From JAQVEM01 sp964616545 (GTDB taxonomy: Bacteria > Actinomycetota > Humimicrobiia > Humimicrobiales > Humimicrobiaceae), in NCBI GenBank assembly GCA_964616545.1, contig CAZTUA010000023.1, forward strand, positions 1 to 55,289: a stretch of 55,289 nt of DNA. Direction: 5' to 3'. Position numbers and translations under genes: made by a program. The notes below the pieces were generated by a model, which saw only the letters and a program-made list of their open reading frames with translations, did no database searches and was not told the origin of the DNA. Shown piece by piece: positions 1 to 8,769 of the stretch; positions within the stretch are counted from its first letter, which is position 1; every line of letters begins with the position of its first letter.

Positions 1-142
1 ATTTTTATAAAATAAATATATTTAGCTATATTATTAATAAAAATTTTAGTATAATTAATAATTATTAAAAAAATATTAAATTATTTATAATTTATAAAAT
101 TGAAAAGTATAAAAAAAGAAATTTTTAAGAAAAGAGGCGGAA

Positions 143-2014
143 ATGAATGATTATTTAAAGGTGATAAAAGAGAGATGCGATAGAGACAATTATAATAAAT
201 TAATCAAAATAGAGAATAACTATCTGCATGAATTTATAGCAAATTTTATAGAGCTTTTTAACCCGGAAACAGTATTTATATGTAATGATTCAGGCAAAGA
301 CTTTGATTATATAAGAAATAAGGCCATAAAAGATGGTGAAGAAATCAAACTAAGAACCCCCGGTCATACGGTTCATTTTGATAGTTATTATGACCAGGGA
401 AGAGATAAAGAACATACCAAATTATTGATCCCGGACGGAACTTATATGGGGCCGAATCTTAATACAATAGAAAAAGAAAAAGGTATTAAAGAAATTTTAA
501 ACCTGATGAAGAATATAACGAGGGGTAAGGAATTATATATATTATTTTTCAGTCTGGGACCGGCTAATTCTAAATTTACAATACCGGCTGTTCAATTAAC
601 TGATTCAAGCTATGTGTCACATTCAGAAATAATACTTTACAGAGCTGGATATAGAGAGTTCGCAAGGCTCGGGGAGTATAAAGATTTTTTCAGGTTCGTT
701 CATTCAGCGGGAGAAGTAAAAAACGCAGTAAGTGTGAATATTGATAAAAGAAGAATATACATGGATACAGAAGATGATATTGTTTATTCTGTCAATACCC
801 AGTATGGAGGCAACACAATAGGTCATAAAAAACTTGCTATGCGACTCGGAATAAACAGAGCATCAAAAGAGGACTGGCTGACGGAACATATGTTTATTTC
901 TGGAATACACGGTCCCGGAGGAAGGGTAACTTACTTTACCGGAGCATTTCCTTCTATGTGCGGAAAAACTTCAACTGCGATGCTGGAAGGTGAAACTATT
1001 GTTGGTGACGATATTGCGTATCTTAGAAACATTAATAATAAGGTATATGCTGTTAATGTAGAAATAGGAATTTTTGGAATAATAGAGGATATCAATCCGG
1101 ATGACGACCCTTATATATGGGAGGTATTAAATAAGCCGGATGAAATTATATTTTCAAATGTATTGATTACGGAAGATAGGGATGTCTACTGGACAGGAAA
1201 ACCCGGGAAGGTACCTGAAAAGGGTATAAACCATTCAGGTGAATGGCATCCTGGTAAGAAAGACTCGCAGGGCAGGGAAATACCTCCATCTCATAAAAAT
1301 GCCAGATTTACGGTAAATCTTAAAAATATGAATAATCTCGATGAAAATTACGACAATCCTGATGGTGTTGAAATAAAAGGCATGATATACGGGGGAAGGG
1401 ATTCAGATACACTGGTACCGGTTCTGGAAGCGTATGACTGGGTCCATGGAATTATAAGTATAGGCGCCTCTATAGAGTCAGAAACGACTGCGGCCACTCT
1501 TGGTAAAACAGGTGTTAGAAAGATTAACCCGATGTCAAATCTGGATTTTCTTTCAATTACTGTTGGTAAATATATAGATATCAATCTAAAATTCGGGGAA
1601 TCTCTCAATAATCCCCCCAAAATTTTCAGTGTTAATTATTTTCTAAAAAATAAGAAAGGCGACTATTTAAATGCAAGGGTAGACAAGAAAATATGGTTGA
1701 AATGGATGGAGCTCAGGGTTCACAATGAGTTAAAAGCTATAGATGTAGGAACGGGCATGATTCCCATGTATGAAGACCTTAAAATGTTATTTAAAAATAT
1801 TCTGGGGAAAGATTATACAAGAGAAGATTATATCGAACAGTTTACATTAAGAGTTCCAGAGAATCTTTCAAAGATAGATAGAATTATAAAAATCTATAGA
1901 AGCCTCGATTCCGATATCCCTGATGTATTGTATGAGGTTCTTAAAGAACAGAAAAGGAGACTGGAAGATTTAAAAAGAGAAAAAGGCGATTACATTTCCC
2001 CGTTTTCTTTTTAA
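143..2014 (+). CDS. pckG: Phosphoenolpyruvate carboxykinase (GTP)
   Basis: Cytosolic enzyme interconverting oxaloacetate + GTP and phosphoenolpyruvate + GDP + CO2, linking the C4 acid pool to gluconeogenesis. The 623-residue length matches the GTP-type family. The kinase-1a P-loop FPSMCGKTSTAM contains the family's reactive cysteine (about C273) and is followed by the kinase-2 motif VGDDIAYL. The C-terminal half has the GTP-type blocks around GEWHPGKK, IYGGRDSDT and SIESETTAA. The ATG start follows a clear ribosome binding site (gaggcgg, about 132-138). The 142 bases upstream are extremely AT-rich and hold TATAAT at 50-55 but no convincing -35 box. The gene stands alone; the next gene is convergent. 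Family assignment is secure; the physiological direction cannot be told. Confidence 0.96.
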   Translation: MNDYLKVIKERCDRDNYNKLIKIENNYLHEFIANFIELFNPETVFICNDSGKDFDYIRNKAIKDGEEIKLRTPGHTVHFDSYYDQGRDKEHTKLLIPDGTYMGPNLNTIEKEKGIKEILNLMKNITRGKELYILFFSLGPANSKFTIPAVQLTDSSYVSHSEIILYRAGYREFARLGEYKDFFRFVHSAGEVKNAVSVNIDKRRIYMDTEDDIVYSVNTQYGGNTIGHKKLAMRLGINRASKEDWLTEHMFISGIHGPGGRVTYFTGAFPSMCGKTSTAMLEGETIVGDDIAYLRNINNKVYAVNVEIGIFGIIEDINPDDDPYIWEVLNKPDEIIFSNVLITEDRDVYWTGKPGKVPEKGINHSGEWHPGKKDSQGREIPPSHKNARFTVNLKNMNNLDENYDNPDGVEIKGMIYGGRDSDTLVPVLEAYDWVHGIISIGASIESETTAATLGKTGVRKINPMSNLDFLSITVGKYIDINLKFGESLNNPPKIFSVNYFLKNKKGDYLNARVDKKIWLKWMELRVHNELKAIDVGTGMIPMYEDLKMLFKNILGKDYTREDYIEQFTLRVPENLSKIDRIIKIYRSLDSDIPDVLYEVLKEQKRRLEDLKREKGDYISPFSF

Positions 2015-2123
2015 ATGTTAAACCGGCAGAAAACTGCTCATTGACCTGATTGTTATTTAACAGTATGTTTGTGGATATTCTGTATTATCAGTTTTATTTT
2101 AACAGTTCATGCAAATATTTAAA

Positions 2124-3446
2124 TTAAGGATTTAAGGGTACTTCTATACTGCCATTGAATTTATGCATAACAAGGCCGGTGCAGGGTTTTGGGTAAAAAT
2201 AAGTGGATTTTTCAGGCATAATACAGCCTGCCGAACAAATTTTTTCGATTTCTTCAACTGTCGGAGCATTTAAAAAAATTCCGATATTAAATTTTCCGGA
2301 GTTTACATTTTTTATTATGTCTTCCATCGAATGTGTGTAATCAATTCCGGTAGTTTCATATCGATCTGTAAGTTTCTCCATAAAAAATTTATTTAGTAAA
2401 TTTATATCCATATTCGAGCAATACCTGCTCATGTCTTTTATATCATGAGGCACCCTGGAGTATTTACTTTTCAGGGTTATAAAATATATTCTTTTAGTTT
2501 CATCATAAAGATAAAAACTCTTAAGACCTCTGGATTTGGATTCTAATAATTTTTTGTAAATATAATTTGTAGATTTTAATGTTTCTTTTTTGATATGGAA
2601 GAAAACACTTATTGTATCTGCTATTTTTTCAAGGCCGGGATAATTTTTGAATTTCAGGATTCTATGAGTCGGCAGTACGATAAAATCATTCTGGCTGTTG
2701 TTTATGTATAATGTGAGGACAAAATCTTCCGGATAAATTTTGTTCGTTTTGTTTTTATTTCTCAATTTAAGGAGGCTGTTCCTGTAATTCAATGAAGTTT
2801 CATATCTGTGATGCCCGTCTGCTATTATTAGCTTTCTGTCTTTCATAAATTTAATAATCTCATTTATGTATTTGGAGTCAGTGATTTTCCATAATTTAAA
2901 CCCGAGATTTAAATCATAGCCTGCTTTTATGTCTATTACAGGGCTTTTGTTTAAGTTGTTCTGTAAAATATTATTTATTTTATTTTTTTTATCATTATAA
3001 AGAGTATGAACCATGCCAAAATCCATTCTGCATTCCGCAAGCAGTTTTAGCCTATCTTCTTTTACTTTTGATGAAGTTTTTTCATGCGGGATAATATGTG
3101 CCTCAGAATAAGGCTCCAGCTTTGTGAGCCCGATAAAACCTGAGATTTTCTTTATTTTACTATCCTGAATAAAGCTTTCTTCGATAATATAGAAACAGGT
3201 ATCTTCGTCGGGTTTCAATATTTCTTTTTCTATCCAGGCAGCTAATGTTTTTTTTGCTTCTATGTATTTATCTTTGCCACTGCCTGCGGGCAATATCAGA
3301 TTAACAATATTATAAGGGTGTAAATTATAGAGTTCTTTTTTTAAATCTGCAGAAATTACGTCGTAAGGAGGAGAAACTACTTTTGAGATATTTCCCACCT
3401 TATTCTTATTATAAGTGAACCCCCTAAAGGGTATAATATCAACCAT
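2124..3446 (-). CDS. DUF1015 family protein
   Basis: Uncharacterised conserved protein of 440 residues. The N-terminus opens with the family signature (IIPFRG, then VVSPPYDVIS at about residues 26-35), and the middle has the hallmark IADGHHRYETS (about residues 208-218), whose HHR resembles an active site. No signal peptide or membrane segment is visible, so it is probably cytosolic. DUF1015 genes often lie near serine/phosphoglycerate metabolism genes in other genomes; there is no such neighbour here, so no function is claimed. It is divergent from hypB, and its start is preceded by a good Shine-Dalgarno (gggagat on the minus strand) and a well-formed promoter at 3510-3538. Confidence 0.85.
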   Translation of the reverse strand: MVDIIPFRGFTYNKNKVGNISKVVSPPYDVISADLKKELYNLHPYNIVNLILPAGSGKDKYIEAKKTLAAWIEKEILKPDEDTCFYIIEESFIQDSKIKKISGFIGLTKLEPYSEAHIIPHEKTSSKVKEDRLKLLAECRMDFGMVHTLYNDKKNKINNILQNNLNKSPVIDIKAGYDLNLGFKLWKITDSKYINEIIKFMKDRKLIIADGHHRYETSLNYRNSLLKLRNKNKTNKIYPEDFVLTLYINNSQNDFIVLPTHRILKFKNYPGLEKIADTISVFFHIKKETLKSTNYIYKKLLESKSRGLKSFYLYDETKRIYFITLKSKYSRVPHDIKDMSRYCSNMDINLLNKFFMEKLTDRYETTGIDYTHSMEDIIKNVNSGKFNIGIFLNAPTVEEIEKICSAGCIMPEKSTYFYPKPCTGLVMHKFNGSIEVPLNP

Positions 3447-3509
3447 TAATTATATCTCCCGGCAATAATAAACAAAAATCACGCAGATTTAATATAAAAT
3501 TGATTTGAG

Positions 3510-3538
3510 ATTATAGCAATATTAAAATATATTTACAA
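3510..3538 (-). promoter_or_regulatory. Promoter of the DUF1015 gene
   Basis: On the minus strand, TTGTAA (3538-3533), exactly 17 bases, then TATAAT (3515-3510): a sigma-70 type promoter about 65 bases upstream of the DUF1015 start codon. It lies back-to-back with the hypB promoter. Confidence 0.6.
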
Positions 3539-3563
3539 ATAAAATTTATTACAGAGGGTAGAA

Positions 3564-3594
3564 TTGACATTAGATTGAATTAAGGTAATATAAT
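3564..3594 (+). promoter_or_regulatory. Promoter of hypB
   Basis: A perfect TTGACA (3564-3569) and a perfect TATAAT (3589-3594), separated by 19 bases; an overlapping TAATAT (3586-3591) would give a 16-base spacer. It lies about 60 bases upstream of the hypB GTG. Confidence 0.55.
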
Positions 3595-3654
3595 GTAGAT
3601 TTTTATTAGCAATTATCAGGAAATATTGCATAAAGTAACAGATAGTTTTTTAAA

Positions 3655-4308
3655 GTGAAAATAGAAGTTATTGCAAATGTATTAAAATATAATAAAAGCC
3701 AGGCAGATAAAAACAGGAAAAAATTTAAAAAGAACAATGTTCTGGTCCTAAATCTGCTCTCATCCCCGGGAGCCGGAAAAACATCTTTAATTATAGAGAC
3801 CCTAAAAAGATTAAGCATTAAAAAGAAAATAGGCGTGATAGAGGGAGATATCTCTTCAACATACGATGCTGAAAAAATCAGAAAATTCATTCCGGATATA
3901 GTACAGATAAATACAGGCGGTACGTGTCATTTAAATGCTGCAATGGTAGCTGAAGCAGTACGTAAATTAAATTTAAAAAGTCTTGATATAATAATAATTG
4001 AAAATGTGGGCAATCTTATATGCCCGGTAGGATATGATCTGGGGGAAGATTATAAAATAGTGTTATCGTCTGTAAATGAAGGCGACGATAAACCGGTAAA
4101 GTATCCGCCAGTATTTATAAAAAGCAATCTCATTTTACTTAATAAAATGGATTTAATAGAAATAAGTGATTTTAATGCAGATTTTTTTGAAGAAAAAGTA
4201 CATGAGCTTAACCCTGTTTCTGAAATAATTAAGATATCCTGTAAAACAGGAAGCGGTATGGACAGGTGGATAGACTGGCTGACGGCTGCAGGTAAAACAG
4301 GTGTTTAA
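3655..4308 (+). CDS. hypB: Hydrogenase nickel incorporation GTPase HypB
   Basis: Metal-binding GTPase of the SIMIBI class that, with HypA, delivers nickel to the [NiFe] hydrogenase large subunit. Visible motifs are the P-loop SSPGAGKT (about residues 36-43), EGDISS, the metal-site block NTGGTCHLNAAM with its conserved Cys-His pair, ENVGNLICPVGYDLG carrying the further conserved cysteine, and the NKMD guanine-specificity motif. At 217 residues it lacks the N-terminal CxxCGC element and any His-rich stretch found in some HypB proteins, so it is the minimal GTPase form. The start is GTG and its ribosome binding site is weak. It has its own promoter and lies 280 bases upstream of the hydrogenase structural operon; no hypA is found in the window. 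Confidence 0.93.
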   Translation: MKIEVIANVLKYNKSQADKNRKKFKKNNVLVLNLLSSPGAGKTSLIIETLKRLSIKKKIGVIEGDISSTYDAEKIRKFIPDIVQINTGGTCHLNAAMVAEAVRKLNLKSLDIIIIENVGNLICPVGYDLGEDYKIVLSSVNEGDDKPVKYPPVFIKSNLILLNKMDLIEISDFNADFFEEKVHELNPVSEIIKISCKTGSGMDRWIDWLTAAGKTGV

Positions 4309-4480
4309 GAGAAGTTATTGAGATTGAAAAAAATGCTGGTTCAGATATTTTCAATACTATAACGGGCAGTATTTAACCCGCCGGATTAATTTTTACAGAG
4401 CTGATAAACGGGGAAAAATGAAATTGATAACACAAAATGCCTGTCAGGCCATATTTTTTTAGATTTCCATCTGTGCTATG

Positions 4481-4509
4481 TTGACAATAACAGGCGTAAA
4501 TGATATTTT
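4481..4509 (+). promoter_or_regulatory. Promoter of the hydBGDA operon
   Basis: Perfect -35 TTGACA (4481-4486), a 17-base spacer, then TATTTT (4504-4509) preceded by TG one base upstream (extended -10). It ends 79 bases before the hydB start codon. This is one of the best promoter matches in the window and suggests strong basal transcription. A short palindrome (4439-4449, GCCTG-T-CAGGC) lies just upstream. Confidence 0.7.
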
Positions 4510-4519
4510 ATTTTAAATG

Positions 4520-4546
4520 TTACAAACCTTTTACAAATAATACAAA
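4520..4546 (+). repeat. Tandem TTACAAA-type direct repeats in the hyd leader
   Basis: TTACAAA occurs at 4520-4526 and again at 4531-4537, one helical turn apart, followed by a degenerate copy, ATACAAA, at 4540-4546. The repeats lie immediately downstream of the predicted transcription start, where a bound regulator could block the polymerase. They may simply reflect AT-rich composition. Confidence 0.35.
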
Positions 4547-4588
4547 AATATTCCACTTCAGGCATAAGGGTAACGGGAAGGAGAGTCT

Positions 4589-5620
4589 ATGCTATACAAA
4601 GTTATGGACAGGGAGTCTTACAATAGCTTTGCGAAGTCCCTGATCTCTAATTACGAATTTATCGGGCCGAAAAGAAGAGATAAAGCAATACACGATTTTA
4701 CACTTATTAAGGATATTACAGAACTTGATACCAGATATCAAAGAACAACTATCCCGCCGGCAAAGAAGATATTATTCCCACCGGATGAAGAGCTTATCAA
4801 CTATGAAATTGATAAGACAATTAAAGTGAAACCGGTAGTTGAGAGCTGTGAAAAAATTCTTTTTGGGATTAATGCCTGGGATATAAACGGCATGAACTTT
4901 ATGGACAGGGTTTTTACCGAGGATTTAATTGACGAAAATTATGTGGCAAAAAGAGAAAAACTTATTGTAATAGGTATGGATACAGAACCGACAGAAACAA
5001 ATTTTTCTCCCAGTATGGGCTCAGAGTACGCAAAGGACGGATTTGATATTTATTTCACTGAATTAGGGGACCGGTATTTCGTCAGGGTGGCTACTGTCAG
5101 GGGAGATGATTTATTAAATAGGTACGCGGAAACAGCTAATGCAAAAGCAGAAGATTTCAGAGATTATAACAGGTACATGGATGATTATAGGAAAAAATTT
5201 AAACTTAAAGTCGATATTAAAAGTTTTTATGATAACTTTGAACATATCTATAACAATGAAGAATTCTGGAAAAAAATCGCAAAGGACTGTTATAGCTGCG
5301 GGTCCTGCAATCTTGTCTGTCCCACCTGTTTCTGTTTCAATGTAAAAGATGACATCAGGCTTAATTTGAAAAACGGATCAAAGACCAGGGAATGGGACTC
5401 ATGTATGACAGCAGAATATGGACTGGTGGCCGGCGGCCATAATTTCAGGCCGGATAAGGAAAACAGGCTAAAACAGAGGTACAGATGCAAACTGAAGACA
5501 TTTTTTGATAAATTTGGTAAATACTCCTGTGTGGGATGCGGAAGATGTATAGATGCCTGTCTGGCCAAAATTAATATTGCAGAGGATATTAATTCTGTTA
5601 AGAAAGAGGTGAGTGTATAA
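4589..5620 (+). CDS. hydB: Group 3b [NiFe] hydrogenase, iron-sulfur electron-transfer subunit (beta)
   Basis: 343-residue cytosolic subunit homologous to HydB of archaeal sulfhydrogenase and to AsrA of anaerobic sulfite reductase. It wires electrons between the hydrogenase dimer and the flavin subunit. The C-terminal third carries two ferredoxin-like cysteine clusters: C234, C237, C240, C244 (plus C247 and C249) and C314, C317, C320, C324. The N-terminal two thirds form the AsrA-like region without an obvious catalytic motif. An aaggaga ribosome binding site precedes the ATG. Its TAA overlaps the ATG of hydG by one base (TAATG), indicating tight translational coupling. The order hydB-hydG-hydD-hydA matches the classical four-subunit sulfhydrogenase operon. 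Confidence 0.9.
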   Translation: MLYKVMDRESYNSFAKSLISNYEFIGPKRRDKAIHDFTLIKDITELDTRYQRTTIPPAKKILFPPDEELINYEIDKTIKVKPVVESCEKILFGINAWDINGMNFMDRVFTEDLIDENYVAKREKLIVIGMDTEPTETNFSPSMGSEYAKDGFDIYFTELGDRYFVRVATVRGDDLLNRYAETANAKAEDFRDYNRYMDDYRKKFKLKVDIKSFYDNFEHIYNNEEFWKKIAKDCYSCGSCNLVCPTCFCFNVKDDIRLNLKNGSKTREWDSCMTAEYGLVAGGHNFRPDKENRLKQRYRCKLKTFFDKFGKYSCVGCGRCIDACLAKINIAEDINSVKKEVSV

Positions 5621-6477
5621 TGACTCTTAATGTAAAGGCCCCGGATAAAAGCAACATATATACTCCTGAACTTGCAAGAATAAATAAAATCCAGCAAATA
5701 AGCCCGACCGAAAAATTATTTGATATTGTATTTGATGACGAGCTGACACAGAGCAACTTCAATTTCAAGCCCGGTCAATTTGTAGAACTAACTATTTTTG
5801 GTCTCGGAGAAGCACCTTTTTCTATCACATCAAATCCGAACAATAAAGAATTTTTTCAACTATGCATAAGAGATGTAGGGAATGTTTCCGGCGCTCTTCA
5901 CCGGATGAAGGAAGGCTCAAAAATTGGAATAAGAGGGCCGTACGGGAACGGCTGCTTCCCCTGCGATAAGATGAAAAATCATAATGTACTTTTAATTGCA
6001 GGTGGACTGGGACTTGCGCCGCTTATGTCACTTATTAAGTATGTGCTGCATTACAGGGAAGACTACAAAGAGATTATGATAATATATGGTGCAGTAAACC
6101 CGGAAAGTATTTTATTTAAAGACGATGTTCAATATTTTAACAACCGGAGTGATATTTCGATATGTGTTTCGGTTGATAATCCTGACGATAAGTGGACGGG
6201 TGAGATAGGTGTCTGCACAAAATTAATACCAAGGGTCAATTTCCCGGCGGAAGATACATATGTTGTAGTGTGCGGACCTCCGGTTATGTATAAATATGTA
6301 GTAATGGAATTGGAAGAGAAGAAATATTCTCCTGAAAAAATATTCCTATCACTTGAAAGAAGAATGGAATGCGGGGTTGGCAAGTGCAACCATTGCCATA
6401 TAGGAGACAAACTGGTTTGCGTTGACGGTCCTGTATTCAGTTTATGGGAAATCAAGAATTTAAAGGAGGCTATATAA
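5620..6477 (+). CDS. hydG: Group 3b [NiFe] hydrogenase, FAD/NAD(P)-binding subunit (gamma)
   Basis: 285-residue ferredoxin-reductase-like subunit that exchanges electrons with NAD(P)H. An N-terminal FAD-binding barrel (about residues 10-110; flavin motif in PFSITSNP, with GPYGNG following) is followed by a Rossmann-type nucleotide domain (LIAGGLGLAPL, VVCGPPVMYK). At the C-terminus a plant-type [2Fe-2S] motif carries C251, C256, C259 and C267. This order is shared with AsrB, dihydroorotate dehydrogenase subunit PyrK and HydG. The start overlaps the hydB stop by one base, and the stop overlaps the hydD start in the same way. It should not be confused with the radical-SAM HydG of [FeFe] hydrogenase maturation. 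Confidence 0.91.
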   Translation: MTLNVKAPDKSNIYTPELARINKIQQISPTEKLFDIVFDDELTQSNFNFKPGQFVELTIFGLGEAPFSITSNPNNKEFFQLCIRDVGNVSGALHRMKEGSKIGIRGPYGNGCFPCDKMKNHNVLLIAGGLGLAPLMSLIKYVLHYREDYKEIMIIYGAVNPESILFKDDVQYFNNRSDISICVSVDNPDDKWTGEIGVCTKLIPRVNFPAEDTYVVVCGPPVMYKYVVMELEEKKYSPEKIFLSLERRMECGVGKCNHCHIGDKLVCVDGPVFSLWEIKNLKEAI

Positions 6478-7235
6478 TGGGTAAGCCGAAAGTAGGTATT
6501 TTCGGGTTTACCGGCTGCGGCGGCTGTCAGCTTGAGATATTAAATCTGGAAGACCAGCTGCTTGACCTGGTAAGCGCAGTTGATATTGTCCATTTTACCG
6601 AAGCAATAACGGAACACAGCGATAACTACGAAATAGCTCTTGTAGAGGGTTCAATTACCACAGAACATGATGTTGAAAGAATAAAAAAAATAGGGGATAC
6701 TGCAAAGATAGTAGTAGCAATAGGCTCATGTGCGGTTATCGGAGGTTTAAACTGCCTGAAGAACCTCTACGGATTGGAGAGAGCAAAAGAACTGGTATAT
6801 GGTGATAAAAAAGACTGGATTGATTCTATAGAAGTAAAACCCGTAGACGAATATATTAATGTAGATTATTATGCAAGAGGATGCCCTCCAAACAGATTTG
6901 AGATAGTGGATATAGTAAGGTCCCTTATTATAGGAAGAAAACCGGAGATACCAAATTATCCGGTATGCGTGGAATGTAAAAGAAATGGAAATACGTGTGT
7001 ATATGAACTGGGAATAACATGCATGGGTCCGGTCACCAGAGCTGGATGTAATTCCAGATGCCCCAACAGCACCAGTGGCTGTGAAGGATGCAGGGGGCCT
7101 GTGGACGAGCCCAATATAAATGCACAGAAAGATTTACTGGCAGAATACGGATTGACCGTTGAGGACATAATGGACAGATTCAATCTTTACAATGCATGTA
7201 AAACAATAACCAAGGATAAAGATAAAAGTAAATAA
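6477..7235 (+). CDS. hydD: Group 3b [NiFe] hydrogenase small subunit (delta)
   Basis: 252-residue small subunit carrying the iron-sulfur relay next to the Ni-Fe site. The N-terminus has the proximal-cluster motif GFTGCGGCQ (C14, C17), followed by GSCAVIGG and ARGCPP, then a cysteine-rich C-terminal third (CVECKRNGNTC, GITCMGPVTRAGC, RCPNSTSGCEGC) that would hold two further clusters. It has no Tat signal peptide, as expected for a cytosolic group 3 enzyme. An in-frame ATG at 6444 exists, but the start at 6477 is chosen because a strong aaaggagg (6462-6469) sits just before it and it overlaps the hydG stop as TAATG. Confidence 0.92.
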   Translation: MGKPKVGIFGFTGCGGCQLEILNLEDQLLDLVSAVDIVHFTEAITEHSDNYEIALVEGSITTEHDVERIKKIGDTAKIVVAIGSCAVIGGLNCLKNLYGLERAKELVYGDKKDWIDSIEVKPVDEYINVDYYARGCPPNRFEIVDIVRSLIIGRKPEIPNYPVCVECKRNGNTCVYELGITCMGPVTRAGCNSRCPNSTSGCEGCRGPVDEPNINAQKDLLAEYGLTVEDIMDRFNLYNACKTITKDKDKSK

Positions 7236-7254
7236 TTATACCGGAGGTTTATTA

Positions 7255-8553
7255 ATGGTAAGTAATTTAAACATAGAAGTTTCTCCAGTATCAAGAGTCG
7301 AAGGGCATGGAGATCTGGTAATAAATGTAAAAGATAAAAAAATTGAGAAGTTAATATTTAGAATACCCGAGTCGCCCAGGTTTTTTGAGGCAATGCTTGT
7401 TGGGAGAAATTATGACGAACCTTCACATATAACTTCAAGAATCTGCGGCATCTGTTCGGTGGCGCATACATGTGCATCAATTAAGGCAACCGAAAAAGCA
7501 CTTGGAATACAACCAACCGAGCAGACCATAAATTTAAGAAAACTTGTGTATCACCACGAAAATGTCCAGAGCAATGTACTTCATGTATATTTTCTGGCAG
7601 CGCCTGATTTTTTTGGTGTGGGAAGCGTAATCCCTCTTGTAGAGACCCATCCTGAAGTTGTAAACATTGCGCTTAGAACAAAAAAAATGGCAAATGATAT
7701 GGTTAGGATTATAGGGGGAAGAGCTGTTCATCCGATAAGAACAGTAATCGGGGGCTTTACAGAACTGCCTGACGAAGAAGAAATGATGGAAATGAGAAAG
7801 ATGCTTGAGTCTTCTTACCCTGATCTTGAAAAATCACTTGAAGTTTTAAAAAAAATAGATATACCAGATTTTGAAAGGGAAACAGAATACATTTCAATAA
7901 GCGATCCTGATGAGTATGCTCTTTACGATGGTAATATCAAATCTACCGATGGCTGGGAAATAGACGACCAGGACTATCTTGATAAAATAAATGAAAAAGT
8001 GGTCAGCCATTCAACGGCAAAACACTGCTGGGCAAATAGAGATTCTTATATGGTAGGCGCTCTGGCAAGGTTTAATAATAACTATGATAAGCTTACCGAT
8101 AATGCAAAAAAATATGCCGCTGAACTTGGCCTTAAAGCTCCATGTTACAATACATTCATGAATAATATAGCACAATTTGTTGAGATTATTCACAGTGTTG
8201 ATGACAGTATAAGATTAATTGATAAGATTCTGGAAGACGGCCTTGATAAAGAAAAAGCAATGGTGGATACAAAGCCTGAGTCTGGGAGGGGCGTTGGTGT
8301 GGTAGAAGCGCCCAGAGGGCTTCTTATCCATGATTATACATATAATAAAGGAAAAGTTGAAAAGGCCAATCTGATTATTCCAACAAATATGAATTATGCA
8401 AATATCGAAAAGGATATGCAGGCAATGGTTCCGGGAATAATAGATAAAAGCGAAGATGAAATAAGACTGGCATGCGAGATGCTTATAAGGGCCTATGACC
8501 CCTGTATATCATGCTCCACACACATGCTGGAAGTAAAGCTTATTAATAAATAA
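7255..8553 (+). CDS. hydA: Group 3b [NiFe] hydrogenase large subunit (alpha), catalytic
   Basis: 432-residue catalytic subunit that binds the Ni-Fe(CN)2CO centre and interconverts H2 and protons. The L1 motif RICGICSVAH supplies C64 and C67; the L2 motif DPCISCSTH supplies C417 and C420 and ends at H423. The nine residues after H423 (MLEVKLINK) are the C-terminal extension that the maturation protease should remove after nickel insertion. The RVEGHGD block near the N-terminus is also typical. The ATG follows an accggaggt ribosome binding site, 19 bases after hydD. All four metal ligands are present, so the enzyme looks intact. It is expected to be a bidirectional NAD(P)-linked, possibly sulfur-reducing, hydrogenase. 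Confidence 0.95.
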   Translation: MVSNLNIEVSPVSRVEGHGDLVINVKDKKIEKLIFRIPESPRFFEAMLVGRNYDEPSHITSRICGICSVAHTCASIKATEKALGIQPTEQTINLRKLVYHHENVQSNVLHVYFLAAPDFFGVGSVIPLVETHPEVVNIALRTKKMANDMVRIIGGRAVHPIRTVIGGFTELPDEEEMMEMRKMLESSYPDLEKSLEVLKKIDIPDFERETEYISISDPDEYALYDGNIKSTDGWEIDDQDYLDKINEKVVSHSTAKHCWANRDSYMVGALARFNNNYDKLTDNAKKYAAELGLKAPCYNTFMNNIAQFVEIIHSVDDSIRLIDKILEDGLDKEKAMVDTKPESGRGVGVVEAPRGLLIHDYTYNKGKVEKANLIIPTNMNYANIEKDMQAMVPGIIDKSEDEIRLACEMLIRAYDPCISCSTHMLEVKLINK

Positions 8554-8578
8554 GTTAAAAAGCCTGCTTGCTTTTAAC
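8554..8578 (+). terminator. Hairpin after hydA, possible terminator
   Basis: Directly after the hydA stop, GTTAAAAAGC (8554-8563) and GCTTTTAAC (8570-8578) form a stem with one bulged A and a six-base loop. The U-tract is short and lies inside the stem, so termination efficiency is uncertain. In the 190 bases that follow, a 10-base palindrome (8604-8613) and a 9-base inverted repeat (8620-8628 with 8657-8665) are the only other structures I see. Confidence 0.4.
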
Positions 8579-8769
8579 ACAGCAGAGGATTGATTTTAAC
8601 TTTCCAGGCCTGGATTTTAGAACAGGCTGAATGTATTAATAGGTTATAATTATTGTAGCCTGTTCCAGAAATTAAACGGATACAATTTCCGTGTCTTGCT
8701 TTAACAATCTATAGCCTATAGAATTAAAAGATCTCATCCTGTTATTCTTTATAATTATTTTATAGAAAA

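Noticed and set aside
4309..4480. A short hypA gene between hypB and hydB
   Set aside because: All frames are closed within a few codons, and no CxxC pairs typical of HypA are encoded.
5620..6477. Anaerobic sulfite reductase subunit B
   Set aside because: The flavin subunit alone would fit, but adjacency to hydrogenase small and large subunits with intact Ni-Fe ligands, and no AsrC, identifies it as the hydrogenase gamma subunit.
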